This document shows, one piece after another, positions 6,808 through 15,532 of a stretch of DNA of 64,000 bases. Positions within the stretch are counted from its first letter, which is position 1; each line of letters starts with the position of its first letter. The notes beneath the pieces are model-generated. The model saw only the letters and a program-made list of their open reading frames with translations, was not told the origin of the DNA and made no database searches. The translations under genes and the position numbers were made by a program. Location: NCBI RefSeq assembly GCF_014648655.1, contig NZ_BMRN01000011.1:124001-188000 (forward strand), in the 5' to 3' direction. This DNA comes from Streptomyces atratus (GTDB taxonomy: Bacteria > Actinomycetota > Actinomycetes > Streptomycetales > Streptomycetaceae).

Positions 6808-9597
6808 ATGTCTGCTTGCGTCCCCACTCGTCATGACCACACATCCCGCAGTTCGCGTCCACCCCGCGCCTCGGGAATCAAACGACCGCACAGCCCGCCA
6901 CCGCGCAACGGACGATTCCGCATCGCGGGCGCTGACCTGTCCGCATCGATCACGGTCTTCCTGCTCGCCGTCCCCATGTCGCTCGGCCTCGCCGTCGCCA
7001 TGGACGCCCCGCTGGAGGCCGGCCTCATCTCCGCCGCGATCGGCGGAATCGTCGCCGGACTGCTCGGCGGCACACCCCTCCAGGTCAGCGGCCCGTCCGC
7101 CGGACTGACCGTGGTCACAGCCGAGTTGATCCAGATCTACGGCTGGCGCACCACCTGCGCGATCACCATCGGCGCGGGACTTCTGCAGATCCTGCTGGGC
7201 TCGTTGCGGGCGGCACGCAGCGCCCTGGCCGTCAGCCCCGCCATCGTGCACGGCACCCTCGCCGGCATCGGCGTGGCCATCGCACTCGCCCAGCTGCACA
7301 TCGTGCTCGGCGGCTCGCCTCAGAGTTCGGCCGTCGCCAACGCCCTCGCCCTCCCGGACCAGTTGGGGCGGGTGAGTCCAGCCGCCCCGCTGATCGGCGT
7401 ACTGACCATCGCCGTCCTGATCCTGTGGCCGCGGATTCCGGGGCGGATCGGCCGGGTAGTACGGCGGATTCCGGCTGCCCTCGCCGCGGTGGTGACCGCG
7501 ACGGTGGTGGCCGCGATCACGGCGCCCGGGATCGCCCGGGTCGATCTGCCGTCCTGGCGCTCGCACGCACTGCCGGAGATGCCGCACGGCCCTGTACTCG
7601 CTCTGGCCACCGCTGTATTGACAGTGATGCTGGTGGCCAGTCTGGAGTCGCTGCTCGCCTCGGTCGCCGTGGACAAGCTGTCGGCCGACCGCGCCGGCGG
7701 GCAAGCGGCTGCGCGGCCCAAAGCCGACTCGACGTCGGCCTCGTCCTCGGGTCCGGCTTCGTCCTCGGGTCCGGTTTCGGGTCCGGTTTCGCCTTCGGCC
7801 TTGGCCCAGGGCCGCCCGGGCCCGGCCTGTCCGTCCCTGCCGGACCCACCCGTCAGGCGCTCCGATCTCGATCGTGAGCTGCGTGCCCAGGGCATCGCCA
7901 ACACCCTGTCCGGGCTTGTCGGTGGGCTGGCGGTGTCCGGCGGTGCGGTGCGCAGTTCGGCAAATGTTCGGGCCGGAGCGACGGGCCGCGCCTCCACCGT
8001 GCTGCACGGCGTCTGGGTGCTGCTCGCCGCAGGGCTGCTGGTCGCCGCTCTGGAGCAGATCCCGCTGGCCGCGCTCGCCGCGCTGGTCATGATGGTCGGC
8101 ATCCAGATGGTGAGTTTCGCCCACATCCGCAATGTCCATAAGCACCGGGAATTCCTGGTGTACGGGGCGACGATCACCGGCGTGCTCCTCTTCGGTGTGC
8201 TCAAGGGTGTAGTGATCGGCATCGCGGTGGCGGTGGCCGTCGCGATGCACCGGCTGGCCCGGACCAGGATCACCGTGACCGAACAAGGCGGCCAGCATCT
8301 GGTGGTCGTACGGGGCCAGTTGACGTTTCTCGCGGTGCCCCGGCTCAGTCGGGCGCTCGCCCGGCTGCCCCAGGACGGGGATGCCGTCGTCGAGCTGGAC
8401 GGCTTCTTCATGGACCATGCGGCGTACGAGACGATCCAGGACTGGAGCATTGCCCAGACGGCCCACGGCGGCCGGGTCGTCTTCACCGGCAGGTCCGGCG
8501 GTCGGATCGCCGAGCCCGCCTCGGCGGCGCATTCCTGTTGCCGCCCCTGGACGCCGTGGCGCAACCATCACTGCCACGACCGGCCCGGCCAGACGCCCGA
8601 GACCCACCACGCCCGCCTCGACACGGGCCGCGCCCCCGACTGCGGATCCGGCTCCGTCGAGGACCGCTCCCCCGAGCAGCACACATCCCACGACACCTCC
8701 GGAACCCACAGCACCCCCGGCCCGGCCGGCTCACCCACCGCCGCCCCGCGCCGGACCGGCGGCAACCGCCTGTTCAGCGGTCTGAGTTCGTTCCAGCGGA
8801 ACACCGCTCCGCTGGTGCGCGAGGAGCTGGCTCGGTTGGCCCGCGAGGGTCAACGCCCCTCCCAGCTCTTCATCACCTGCGCCGACTCCCGCCTGGTCAC
8901 CAGCATGATCACGGCGAGCGGCCCGGGTGATCTGTTCACCGTACGGAACATCGGCAATCTGGTGCCCCCGCCGGACGCCGAGTCGAGTGACCACTCGGTG
9001 GGCGCCGCGATCGAGTACGCGGTGGATGTGCTGAAGGTGGAGTCCATCACCGTCTGCGGGCACTCCGGCTGCGGCGCGATGCAGGCTCTGCTCGGCGCCA
9101 AACCGGACCCGGACACTCCGCTGACGTCCCTGTGGCGCTGGTTGAGACATGGGCTGCCGAGCCTGAAGCGGATGGAATCCCGGCATCATGCCTGGGCCCG
9201 GATCTCCGGCCGCCTTCCGGCCGATGCGGTGGAACAGCTCTGCCTCACCAATGTGGTCCAGCAGCTGGACCACCTGCGGGCCCATGGATCGGTGGCACGG
9301 CGGCTCGCCGAGGGCACACTGCAACTGCACGGGATGTACTTCCATGTGGGCGAGGCGCAGGCCTATTTGCTGGCCGAGGGGGCAAGCGACGGGCTCACGC
9401 TCGACGAGGTATTCAACCGCGTGGACCCTGGCGACGCCCACGCCTCGTCCGATTCCCACACCCCGGCCGACGCCCACGCCCTGGCCGGTTCCCACACCCC
9501 GTCCGACTCCCGCTCGCCCGGCGACGCCGACACCCCCAGGCCCACCGCCCCGGGTGATCCAGCCGGTTCCGGCGAGTTGGAACGTACCGGCGTCTGA
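6808..9597 (+). CDS. SulP-family anion transporter fused to a beta-carbonic anhydrase
   Basis: A 929-residue fusion. A SulP transporter domain with many membrane segments spans about residues 40-485, a STAS domain about 489-570, and a beta-class carbonic anhydrase about 650-866. The zinc-site motifs of the latter are visible: CADSR near residue 691 and HSGCG near 752. Such fusions are thought to move bicarbonate or another anion and interconvert it with CO2 at the membrane. Low-complexity Ser/Gly/Pro sequence interrupts the transporter domain at about 304-347, and Asp/Ala/His/Ser repeats form the C-terminus (about 875-929). The ATG at 6808 is chosen because GGAGGAG lies eight bases upstream. 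Confidence 0.9.
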   Translation: MSACVPTRHDHTSRSSRPPRASGIKRPHSPPPRNGRFRIAGADLSASITVFLLAVPMSLGLAVAMDAPLEAGLISAAIGGIVAGLLGGTPLQVSGPSAGLTVVTAELIQIYGWRTTCAITIGAGLLQILLGSLRAARSALAVSPAIVHGTLAGIGVAIALAQLHIVLGGSPQSSAVANALALPDQLGRVSPAAPLIGVLTIAVLILWPRIPGRIGRVVRRIPAALAAVVTATVVAAITAPGIARVDLPSWRSHALPEMPHGPVLALATAVLTVMLVASLESLLASVAVDKLSADRAGGQAAARPKADSTSASSSGPASSSGPVSGPVSPSALAQGRPGPACPSLPDPPVRRSDLDRELRAQGIANTLSGLVGGLAVSGGAVRSSANVRAGATGRASTVLHGVWVLLAAGLLVAALEQIPLAALAALVMMVGIQMVSFAHIRNVHKHREFLVYGATITGVLLFGVLKGVVIGIAVAVAVAMHRLARTRITVTEQGGQHLVVVRGQLTFLAVPRLSRALARLPQDGDAVVELDGFFMDHAAYETIQDWSIAQTAHGGRVVFTGRSGGRIAEPASAAHSCCRPWTPWRNHHCHDRPGQTPETHHARLDTGRAPDCGSGSVEDRSPEQHTSHDTSGTHSTPGPAGSPTAAPRRTGGNRLFSGLSSFQRNTAPLVREELARLAREGQRPSQLFITCADSRLVTSMITASGPGDLFTVRNIGNLVPPPDAESSDHSVGAAIEYAVDVLKVESITVCGHSGCGAMQALLGAKPDPDTPLTSLWRWLRHGLPSLKRMESRHHAWARISGRLPADAVEQLCLTNVVQQLDHLRAHGSVARRLAEGTLQLHGMYFHVGEAQAYLLAEGASDGLTLDEVFNRVDPGDAHASSDSHTPADAHALAGSHTPSDSRSPGDADTPRPTAPGDPAGSGELERTGV

Positions 9598-9748
9598 ACC
9601 ACATTCGCCCCCGGTCCGTGAGACCTTGTGGTCCCGCCTCCGTGTCGCTCCGTACGGCTCTGTGCCGCTGTGCTCCGCACTGTGGTGCACAGCGCCGCGC
9701 CGCACCGGACCGCACGTGGAGGCGGGACCGTGTCTCCATACACGAGAC

Positions 9749-9764
9749 ACAGGTCTAAACCAAT
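9749..9764. promoter_or_regulatory. Candidate DasR-responsive element upstream of acs
   Basis: The 16-base palindrome ACAGGTCTAAACCAAT closely matches the dre consensus of the GntR regulator DasR (core GGTCTAGACC, one mismatch). It lies 100 bases before the acs GTG start. DasR senses aminosugar phosphates and links chitin/GlcNAc catabolism to central metabolism; acetate released from GlcNAc would feed acetyl-CoA synthetase. Binding is an inference. Confidence 0.55.
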
Positions 9765-9848
9765 TCCGGGCAGACACTTGTCACCTGGCCTTTGGCCTGA
9801 TGAGCTATGCCCCGGGACACAACGGACACCCTGGGAATGGGAGATGTC

Positions 9849-11807
9849 GTGAGCAACGAAAGCCTGGCCAATCTGCTCAAGGAGGAGCGGCGGTTTGCAC
9901 CGCCTGCCGATCTGGCCGCCAATGCCAACGTCAAAGCGGAGGCGTACGAGCAGGCCGAGGCGGACCGGCTGGGCTTCTGGGCCGAGCAGGCCCGTCGCCT
10001 GACCTGGGCCACGGAGCCGACCGAGACGCTCGACTGGAGCAACCCGCCCTTCGCGAAGTGGTTCGCGGACGGCAAGCTCAACGTCGCGTACAACTGCGTG
10101 GACCGCCATGTCGAGGCCGGCCATGGCGACCGGGTTGCCATCCACTTCGAGGGCGAGCCCGGCGACAGCCGCGCCATCACCTACGCCGACCTGAAGGACG
10201 AGGTCTCCCGCGCAGCGAACGCCCTCACCGAGCTCGGTGTCGGCAAGGGCGACCGGGTCGCCGTCTATCTGCCGATGATCCCCGAGGCCGCCATCGCGAT
10301 GCTGGCCTGTGCCCGCATCGGCGCGGCGCACTCGGTAGTCTTCGGCGGCTTCTCCGCCGACGCCATCGCCGCCCGTATCCAGGACGCGGACGCCAAGGTC
10401 GTCATCACCGCCGACGGTGGCTACCGCCGCGGCAAGCCGTCCGCACTCAAGCCCGCCGTGGACGACGCCGTCTCCCGTTTCGACAGCGTCGAGCATGTCC
10501 TCGTGGTGCGGCGCACCGGCCAGGACACCGCATGGACCGAGGGCCGGGACGTCTGGTGGCACGAGATCACCGGCCGGCAGTCCGCCGAGCACACCCCCGA
10601 GGCGTTCGAGGCGGAGCAGCCGCTCTTCATCCTCTACACCTCCGGCACGACGGGTAAGCCGAAGGGCATCCTGCACACCTCCGGTGGTTACCTCACGCAG
10701 GCCGCGTACACCCACAACGCGGTCTTCGACCTCAAGCCGGAGACCGATGTCTTCTGGTGCACCGCAGACATCGGCTGGGTGACCGGCCACTCGTACATCG
10801 TCTACGGCCCGCTGGCCAACGGCGCGACGCAGGTCATGTACGAGGGCACGCCCGACTCCCCGCACCAGGGGCGTTTCTGGGAGATCGTGCAGAAGTACGG
10901 CGTCACGATCCTGTACACCGCGCCGACCGCGATCCGTACGTTCATGAAGTGGGGTGACGACATCCCCGCCAAGTTCGACCTGAGCAGTCTTCGGGTCCTC
11001 GGTTCGGTCGGTGAGCCGATCAACCCCGAGGCGTGGATGTGGTACCGCAAGCACATCGGCGCCGACAAGTGCCCGATCGTGGACACCTGGTGGCAGACCG
11101 AGACCGGCGCCATGATGATTTCGCCGCTGCCGGGCGTCACGGAGACCAAGCCGGGAAGCGCCCAGCGCGCCCTGCCCGGTATCTCCGCCACGGTCGTCGA
11201 CGACGAGGCCAACGAGGTTCCGAACGGCGGGGGCGGCTATCTCGTCCTCACCGAGCCGTGGCCGTCGATGCTCCGCACCATCTGGGGCGACGACCAGCGC
11301 TTCATCGACACGTACTGGTCACGCTTCGAGGGCAAGTACTTCGCGGGCGACGGCGCCAAGAAGGACGAGGACGGCGACATCTGGCTGCTCGGCCGGGTCG
11401 ACGACGTGATGCTCGTATCCGGGCACAACATCTCGACCACAGAGGTCGAGTCGGCGCTCGTTTCGCACCCCTCGGTCGCCGAGGCTGCCGTGGTCGGCGC
11501 CGCCGACGAGACGACCGGCCAGGCCATCGTCGCCTTCGTGATACTGCGCGGTACGGCTGCCGCCTCGGACGAGCTCGTCACGGAGCTGCGCAATCATGTC
11601 GGCGCAACGCTCGGCCCGATCGCCAAGCCGAAGCGGATCCTGCCGGTCGCCGAGCTGCCGAAGACCCGCTCAGGCAAGATCATGCGGCGTCTGCTGCGCG
11701 ACGTCGCCGAGAACCGCGAGCTGGGCGACGTCACGACGCTCACCGACTCGTCGGTGATGGACCTCATCCAGACCCAGCTGCCGTCCTCCTCCTCATCCGA
11801 GGACTGA
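9849..11807 (+). CDS. acsA: Acetyl-CoA synthetase (AMP-forming)
   Basis: This 652-residue enzyme activates acetate with ATP and CoA to acetyl-CoA, AMP and pyrophosphate. The adenylation core motif YTSGTTGKPKG appears near residue 263, the gating motif around 500 and the conserved C-terminal KTRSGKIMRR near 605, whose lysine (about 609) is the residue commonly controlled by acetylation. Length is normal for the family. The GTG at 9849 with GGGAG five bases upstream is preferred over the in-frame ATG at 9807. It is monocistronic, ended by the hairpin at 11826-11860. Confidence 0.95.
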   Translation: MSNESLANLLKEERRFAPPADLAANANVKAEAYEQAEADRLGFWAEQARRLTWATEPTETLDWSNPPFAKWFADGKLNVAYNCVDRHVEAGHGDRVAIHFEGEPGDSRAITYADLKDEVSRAANALTELGVGKGDRVAVYLPMIPEAAIAMLACARIGAAHSVVFGGFSADAIAARIQDADAKVVITADGGYRRGKPSALKPAVDDAVSRFDSVEHVLVVRRTGQDTAWTEGRDVWWHEITGRQSAEHTPEAFEAEQPLFILYTSGTTGKPKGILHTSGGYLTQAAYTHNAVFDLKPETDVFWCTADIGWVTGHSYIVYGPLANGATQVMYEGTPDSPHQGRFWEIVQKYGVTILYTAPTAIRTFMKWGDDIPAKFDLSSLRVLGSVGEPINPEAWMWYRKHIGADKCPIVDTWWQTETGAMMISPLPGVTETKPGSAQRALPGISATVVDDEANEVPNGGGGYLVLTEPWPSMLRTIWGDDQRFIDTYWSRFEGKYFAGDGAKKDEDGDIWLLGRVDDVMLVSGHNISTTEVESALVSHPSVAEAAVVGAADETTGQAIVAFVILRGTAAASDELVTELRNHVGATLGPIAKPKRILPVAELPKTRSGKIMRRLLRDVAENRELGDVTTLTDSSVMDLIQTQLPSSSSSED

Positions 11808-11825
11808 CCAGGGCGAGTACGTCTC

Positions 11826-11860
11826 CGAGGGGCATCCGGCAACGCGCCGGGTGCCCCTCG
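11826..11860 (+). terminator. Terminator after acsA
   Basis: Arms 11826-11839 and 11847-11860 give a 14-bp stem (13 Watson-Crick pairs and one G-U in RNA) with a 7-base loop, 19 bases after the acsA stop. A short T-tract follows. Confidence 0.85.
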
Positions 11861-12025
11861 GGCATTTAAGGTGAAGATCACTGGATACCGCCCCGCGCAC
11901 CCCGGGTACAGTGGCAGCCGCGTCAACAAAGCAATAAGAAATCTCCACAGGGTGTGCCGGGAAGTCTGGTCGGCAAGTGCATCAGCCATGCCATCGCTGC
12001 CGTACCGACCCGGAGGTCCTCACTC

Positions 12026-13432
12026 GTGGCCACCCCCACCCCCACACCCTCTTCCTCCCGCCGCCCCTTTCTGGCGCGCCTGTCCCTCCCCGAGCGGAAC
12101 TACCTCACGGACGCCCTGCGCACCGAGACCGTCGGCGGAGTCATCCTGCTGGTGGCCGCGATAGCCGCCCTGGTGTGGGCGAACACCTTCGGTTCCAGTT
12201 ACGCGGCTGTCAGCGAGTTCCACTTCGGTCCCGGGTCGCTGGGCCTCAACCTCTCGGTGGAGCACTGGGCGGCGGACGGGCTGCTCGCGGTCTTCTTCTT
12301 CGTCGCGGGCGTCGAACTGAAGCGGGAACTGGTCGCGGGCGAACTGCGCGACCCCAGGGCGGCCGCCCTCCCGGTCGTCGCCGCGCTGTGTGGAATGGCG
12401 GTTCCGGCCGTCGTCTACACACTCGTGGCCGTGACCGGCGGGGGTTCCACGGACGGCTGGGCCGTCCCCACCGCCACCGACATCGCCTTCGCGCTCGCCG
12501 TCCTCGCGGTCATCGGCACCTCGCTGCCGAACGCGCTGCGCGCCTTCCTGCTGACGCTCGCCGTCGTCGACGACCTCTTCGCGATCCTGATCATCGCGGT
12601 CTTCTTCACCGAGCAGATCAACTTCATGGCGCTGACCGGCGCCTTCATCGGTCTCGCCGTCTTCTATCTGCTGCTGCGCAGGAATGTGCGCGGCTGGTAC
12701 ATCTACGTACCGCTCGCCCTGGTCATCTGGGGCCTGATGTACAACAGCGGCATCCACGCCACCATCGCCGGTGTCGCCATGGGCCTGATGCTCCGCTGCA
12801 CCCGGCGGGACGGCGAGACCCATTCCCCCGGCGAGCACATCGAACACCTGATCCGCCCGCTGTCGGCCGGTATCGCCGTGCCGCTGTTCGCCCTCTTCTC
12901 CGCGGGTGTCTCCCTCTCCGGCGGCGCACTGGCGGGCGTCTTCACCCGGCCCGAGACGCTCGGTGTCGTCCTGGGGCTCGTCGCCGGCAAGACGATAGGC
13001 ATCTTCGGCGGTACGTGGCTGGCCACCCGCTTCACGAAGGCGGAGCTGAACAAGGACCTGGCCTGGGCGGATGTCTTCGCAGTCGCCTCGCTCGCCGGGA
13101 TCGGCTTCACCGTCTCGCTGCTCATCGGTGAACTGGCCTTCGCCGGCGACGAGGACATGATCAACGAGATCAAGGCCGCCGTGCTGCTCGGCTCGCTGAC
13201 AGCCGCCGTACTCTCCGGTGTACTGCTCAAGCTCCGGGTACGCAGATACCGGACGCTGTACGAGGCGGAGGAGCTCGACGAGGACGAGGACGGTGTGCCC
13301 GACGTCTACGAGCAGGACGACCCGGAGTACCACCTGCGGATGGCCGCGATCCACGAGAAGAAGGCGGCCGAGCACCGCCGCCTTGCCCAACTGGCGGGGG
13401 CAGCGAGCAGCAAGCCGGACAGTCCGGCATGA
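12026..13432 (+). CDS. nhaA: Na+/H+ antiporter NhaA
   Basis: A 468-residue membrane antiporter that exchanges cytoplasmic Na+ for external protons. The family hallmark ATDIAFAL appears near residue 152 and the paired ion-binding aspartates sit in VVDDLFAIL near residues 181-182, with about a dozen hydrophobic segments. After the membrane domain there is a cytoplasmic tail (about 410-468) with an acidic cluster EELDEDEDG and a basic Ala-rich end, longer than in enteric NhaA. The GTG at 12026 has GGAGG nine bases upstream. The Holin-X-type gene follows after 47 bases and may share its transcript. Confidence 0.93.
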   Translation: MATPTPTPSSSRRPFLARLSLPERNYLTDALRTETVGGVILLVAAIAALVWANTFGSSYAAVSEFHFGPGSLGLNLSVEHWAADGLLAVFFFVAGVELKRELVAGELRDPRAAALPVVAALCGMAVPAVVYTLVAVTGGGSTDGWAVPTATDIAFALAVLAVIGTSLPNALRAFLLTLAVVDDLFAILIIAVFFTEQINFMALTGAFIGLAVFYLLLRRNVRGWYIYVPLALVIWGLMYNSGIHATIAGVAMGLMLRCTRRDGETHSPGEHIEHLIRPLSAGIAVPLFALFSAGVSLSGGALAGVFTRPETLGVVLGLVAGKTIGIFGGTWLATRFTKAELNKDLAWADVFAVASLAGIGFTVSLLIGELAFAGDEDMINEIKAAVLLGSLTAAVLSGVLLKLRVRRYRTLYEAEELDEDEDGVPDVYEQDDPEYHLRMAAIHEKKAAEHRRLAQLAGAASSKPDSPA

Positions 13433-13479
13433 TCTGACACCAGATGTATTGAGCAGGAGAGCAGGAGAGGGAGTCAGGG

Positions 13480-14013
13480 ATGAGCGACCCCGGCAACAAC
13501 GCGGGCAGTGCCGACCGCAGTCTCGGGCAGTTGGTCGCCGCGGCGACGGCCGAGATGTCCGCACTGGTGCACGACGAGATCGCCCTGGCCAAGGCCGAAG
13601 TGCGGCAGGATGTCAAGCGTGGCGTGACCGGGAGCGTGGCGTTCGTCATCGCAGGCGTGCTGGTTCTGTTCGCGATCCCGGTGCTGAGCTTCGCGGCGGC
13701 GTACGGAATCCACTACCTGGGGCTCGGCCTCGCCGTGTCGTTCACGATCGTGGGCGCCGCCTTCATCGTGCTGGGTGCGTTGCTCGCGCTGTTCGCCATC
13801 GCCAAGCTCAAGAAGGTGAAGCCGCCGGAGAAGTCCATCGCTTCGGCCAAGCAGACGGCGGCCGTGCTGCAGGGCGTCAAGCCGCACCCGCGGCCCGCTG
13901 TCACGACGGGGGCGAGCCGTCCGGCTGCTGTGGGCAGCAGGCCGGCGGACAAGGCTCTGGAGAAGTCTTCGGTCCAGGACAAGGCGTCCGCTGTGGCACG
14001 CTCGTCCACATGA
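13480..14013 (+). CDS. Holin-X-type (phage holin family) membrane protein
   Basis: A 177-residue protein with two closely spaced membrane segments (about 52-75 and 84-108) after an N-terminal Ala/Glu-rich helix, and a Pro/Ala/Lys-rich tail. This layout fits the Actinobacterial Holin-X family, whose role is unproven in spite of the name. A strong GGAGAGGGAG ribosome binding site precedes the ATG. The stop TGA overlaps the ATG of the next gene (ATGA), so it is co-translated with the alpha/beta hydrolase. No phage genes are nearby, so this is a chromosomal gene and not a prophage remnant. Confidence 0.8.
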   Translation: MSDPGNNAGSADRSLGQLVAAATAEMSALVHDEIALAKAEVRQDVKRGVTGSVAFVIAGVLVLFAIPVLSFAAAYGIHYLGLGLAVSFTIVGAAFIVLGALLALFAIAKLKKVKPPEKSIASAKQTAAVLQGVKPHPRPAVTTGASRPAAVGSRPADKALEKSSVQDKASAVARSST

Positions 14014-15101
14014 CGGTCCCCGATTCCAGTGCATCCGACCCAGTAGGCCCGGAAGGTCAGGCAGGTCCGAAAGGCCAGGTAAGCCAGGACGGCCAGGCGG
14101 GCCCGGACGGCTCCTCGGGCTCGCCCGGCCGCTCAGGCCCCTCGGGCCCCTCCGACCTGCCGAGTTCCCCCGGCCCGGTCGGCTCCGGTGGGCCCGTACG
14201 GCTCGACGGGCCGTGGACCCACCGGGACGTGGCGGCCAACGGCGCCCGCTTCCACATCGCCGAGCTCGGCGAGGGGCCTCTGGTGCTGCTGCTGCACGGC
14301 TTCCCGCAGTTCTGGTGGACCTGGCGCCATCAGCTCACCGCACTGGCCGACGCCGGTTTCCGGGCCGTGGCGATGGATCTGCGCGGAGTCGGCGGCAGTG
14401 ACCGCACGCCCCGGGGTTACGACCCCGCCAACCTGGCGCTCGACATCACCGGCGTGATCCGCTCGCTCGGCGAACCGGACGCCGCCCTGGTCGGCCACGA
14501 CATGGGGGGCTACCTCGCCTGGACGGCCGCGGTGATGCGGCCGAAGCTGGTGCGCCGCCTCGTGGTCTCGTCGATGCCGCATCCGCGCCGCTGGCGTTCC
14601 TCGATGCTCTCCGACTTCGCGCAGTCCCGCGCGGGCTCGTACGTCTGGGGTTTCCAGCGCCCGTGGGTGCCGGAGCGTCAGCTCGTCGCGGACGACGCGG
14701 CGTTGGTGGGGCGGCTGATCCGCGAATGGGCGGGCCCCCGGACCCCTGAGTTCCCCGACGATGCGGCGGTCGACGTCTACCGGCGCGCGATGTGCATCCC
14801 GTCGACGGCGCACTGCTCGATCGAGCCGTACCGCTGGATGGTGCGCTCCCTGGCCCGTCCGGACGGAATCCAGTTCAACCGGCGCATGAAGCGGCCGGTG
14901 CGGGTACCCACACTGCATTTGCACGGTTCACTCGATCCGGCGATCCGTACGCGGAGCGCGGCGGGGTCCGGCGAGTACGTCGAAGCGCCGTACCGTTGGC
15001 GACTTTTCGACGGTCTGGGGCACTTCCCCCACGAGGAGGATCCGCGCGGGTTCTCGGCCGAACTCATCAACTGGCTCAAGGATTCCGAGCCCGACCGGTA
15101 G
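14010..15101 (+). CDS. Alpha/beta hydrolase (epoxide hydrolase-like) with collagen-like N-terminus
   Basis: The 363-residue protein contains an alpha/beta hydrolase domain from about residue 75: an oxyanion HGFPQFWW motif, the nucleophile Asp in LVGHDMGG near residue 163 and a catalytic His in GHFPHEE near the end. Asp as nucleophile is typical of epoxide hydrolases and dehalogenases rather than esterases. Residues 13-67 are an unusual Gly-X-Y tract, about 15 triplets starting with Gly out of 19, as in collagen-like proteins. No signal peptide is seen. The ATG at 14010 overlaps the stop of the preceding membrane-protein gene. Confidence 0.85.
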   Translation: MTVPDSSASDPVGPEGQAGPKGQVSQDGQAGPDGSSGSPGRSGPSGPSDLPSSPGPVGSGGPVRLDGPWTHRDVAANGARFHIAELGEGPLVLLLHGFPQFWWTWRHQLTALADAGFRAVAMDLRGVGGSDRTPRGYDPANLALDITGVIRSLGEPDAALVGHDMGGYLAWTAAVMRPKLVRRLVVSSMPHPRRWRSSMLSDFAQSRAGSYVWGFQRPWVPERQLVADDAALVGRLIREWAGPRTPEFPDDAAVDVYRRAMCIPSTAHCSIEPYRWMVRSLARPDGIQFNRRMKRPVRVPTLHLHGSLDPAIRTRSAAGSGEYVEAPYRWRLFDGLGHFPHEEDPRGFSAELINWLKDSEPDR

Positions 15102-15532
15102 CCGTACGGGCACAGTTGTCCGACGAACAGCCAATTGCCTGGCGCATAGGCCAATTGGCTGGCGGATGGGCGGTTACCGACCATGAGGCACGGGCAGACG
15201 TCGGTGTATGGGCTGGACGCACGACTTCGGTGACGCCGCACGCAACCGTCGCTCGACCGCCACGGCGAGTCCGAGCACTCATGAGGGGGGCGGCCCCCAG
15301 GGCCGGGTGCACGATATGCATGTTCTGCATGATCCCCGGCTCGGCATTCCGCGCATTCTGCGCCGTCGGGCCCGCTGGGTCTCGGCGCGGCTGCGCCATC
15401 CACGCGGATGATGTCCGCCCCGGCCGGCCGGTGAGCGTTCACCGACCGGGCGGGACTTCCACGACGCTCCCGGCTGCTGCGGGGCAGTACGCCCAGGGTC
15501 TGTCCGGCGGATCAGGGCCGGCAAGGCTCTGG
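15102..15532. other. Intergenic region between convergent genes
   Basis: About 430 bases with no convincing gene; short frames on both strands lack ribosome binding sites and codon bias. A 20-bp imperfect tandem repeat lies at 15130-15169. No clear terminator hairpin was identified although two convergent genes end here. Confidence 0.5.
15130..15169. repeat. Two-copy 20-bp tandem repeat
   Basis: Units 15130-15149 and 15150-15169 agree at 17 of 20 positions and each contains CCAATTG. The function is unknown. Confidence 0.6.

Noticed and set aside
6637..8709. 690-codon frame antisense to the SulP gene
   Set aside because: The composition is dominated by Gly, Arg, Asp and His, as expected opposite hydrophobic membrane helices in GC-rich DNA.
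13480..14013. Prophage signal from the holin-like gene
   Set aside because: No other phage gene is near; Holin-X proteins are ordinary chromosomal genes in streptomycetes.
15208..15411. 67-codon plus-strand frame in the gap before marP
   Set aside because: It has no ribosome binding site, weak codon bias and no similarity to a known small protein.
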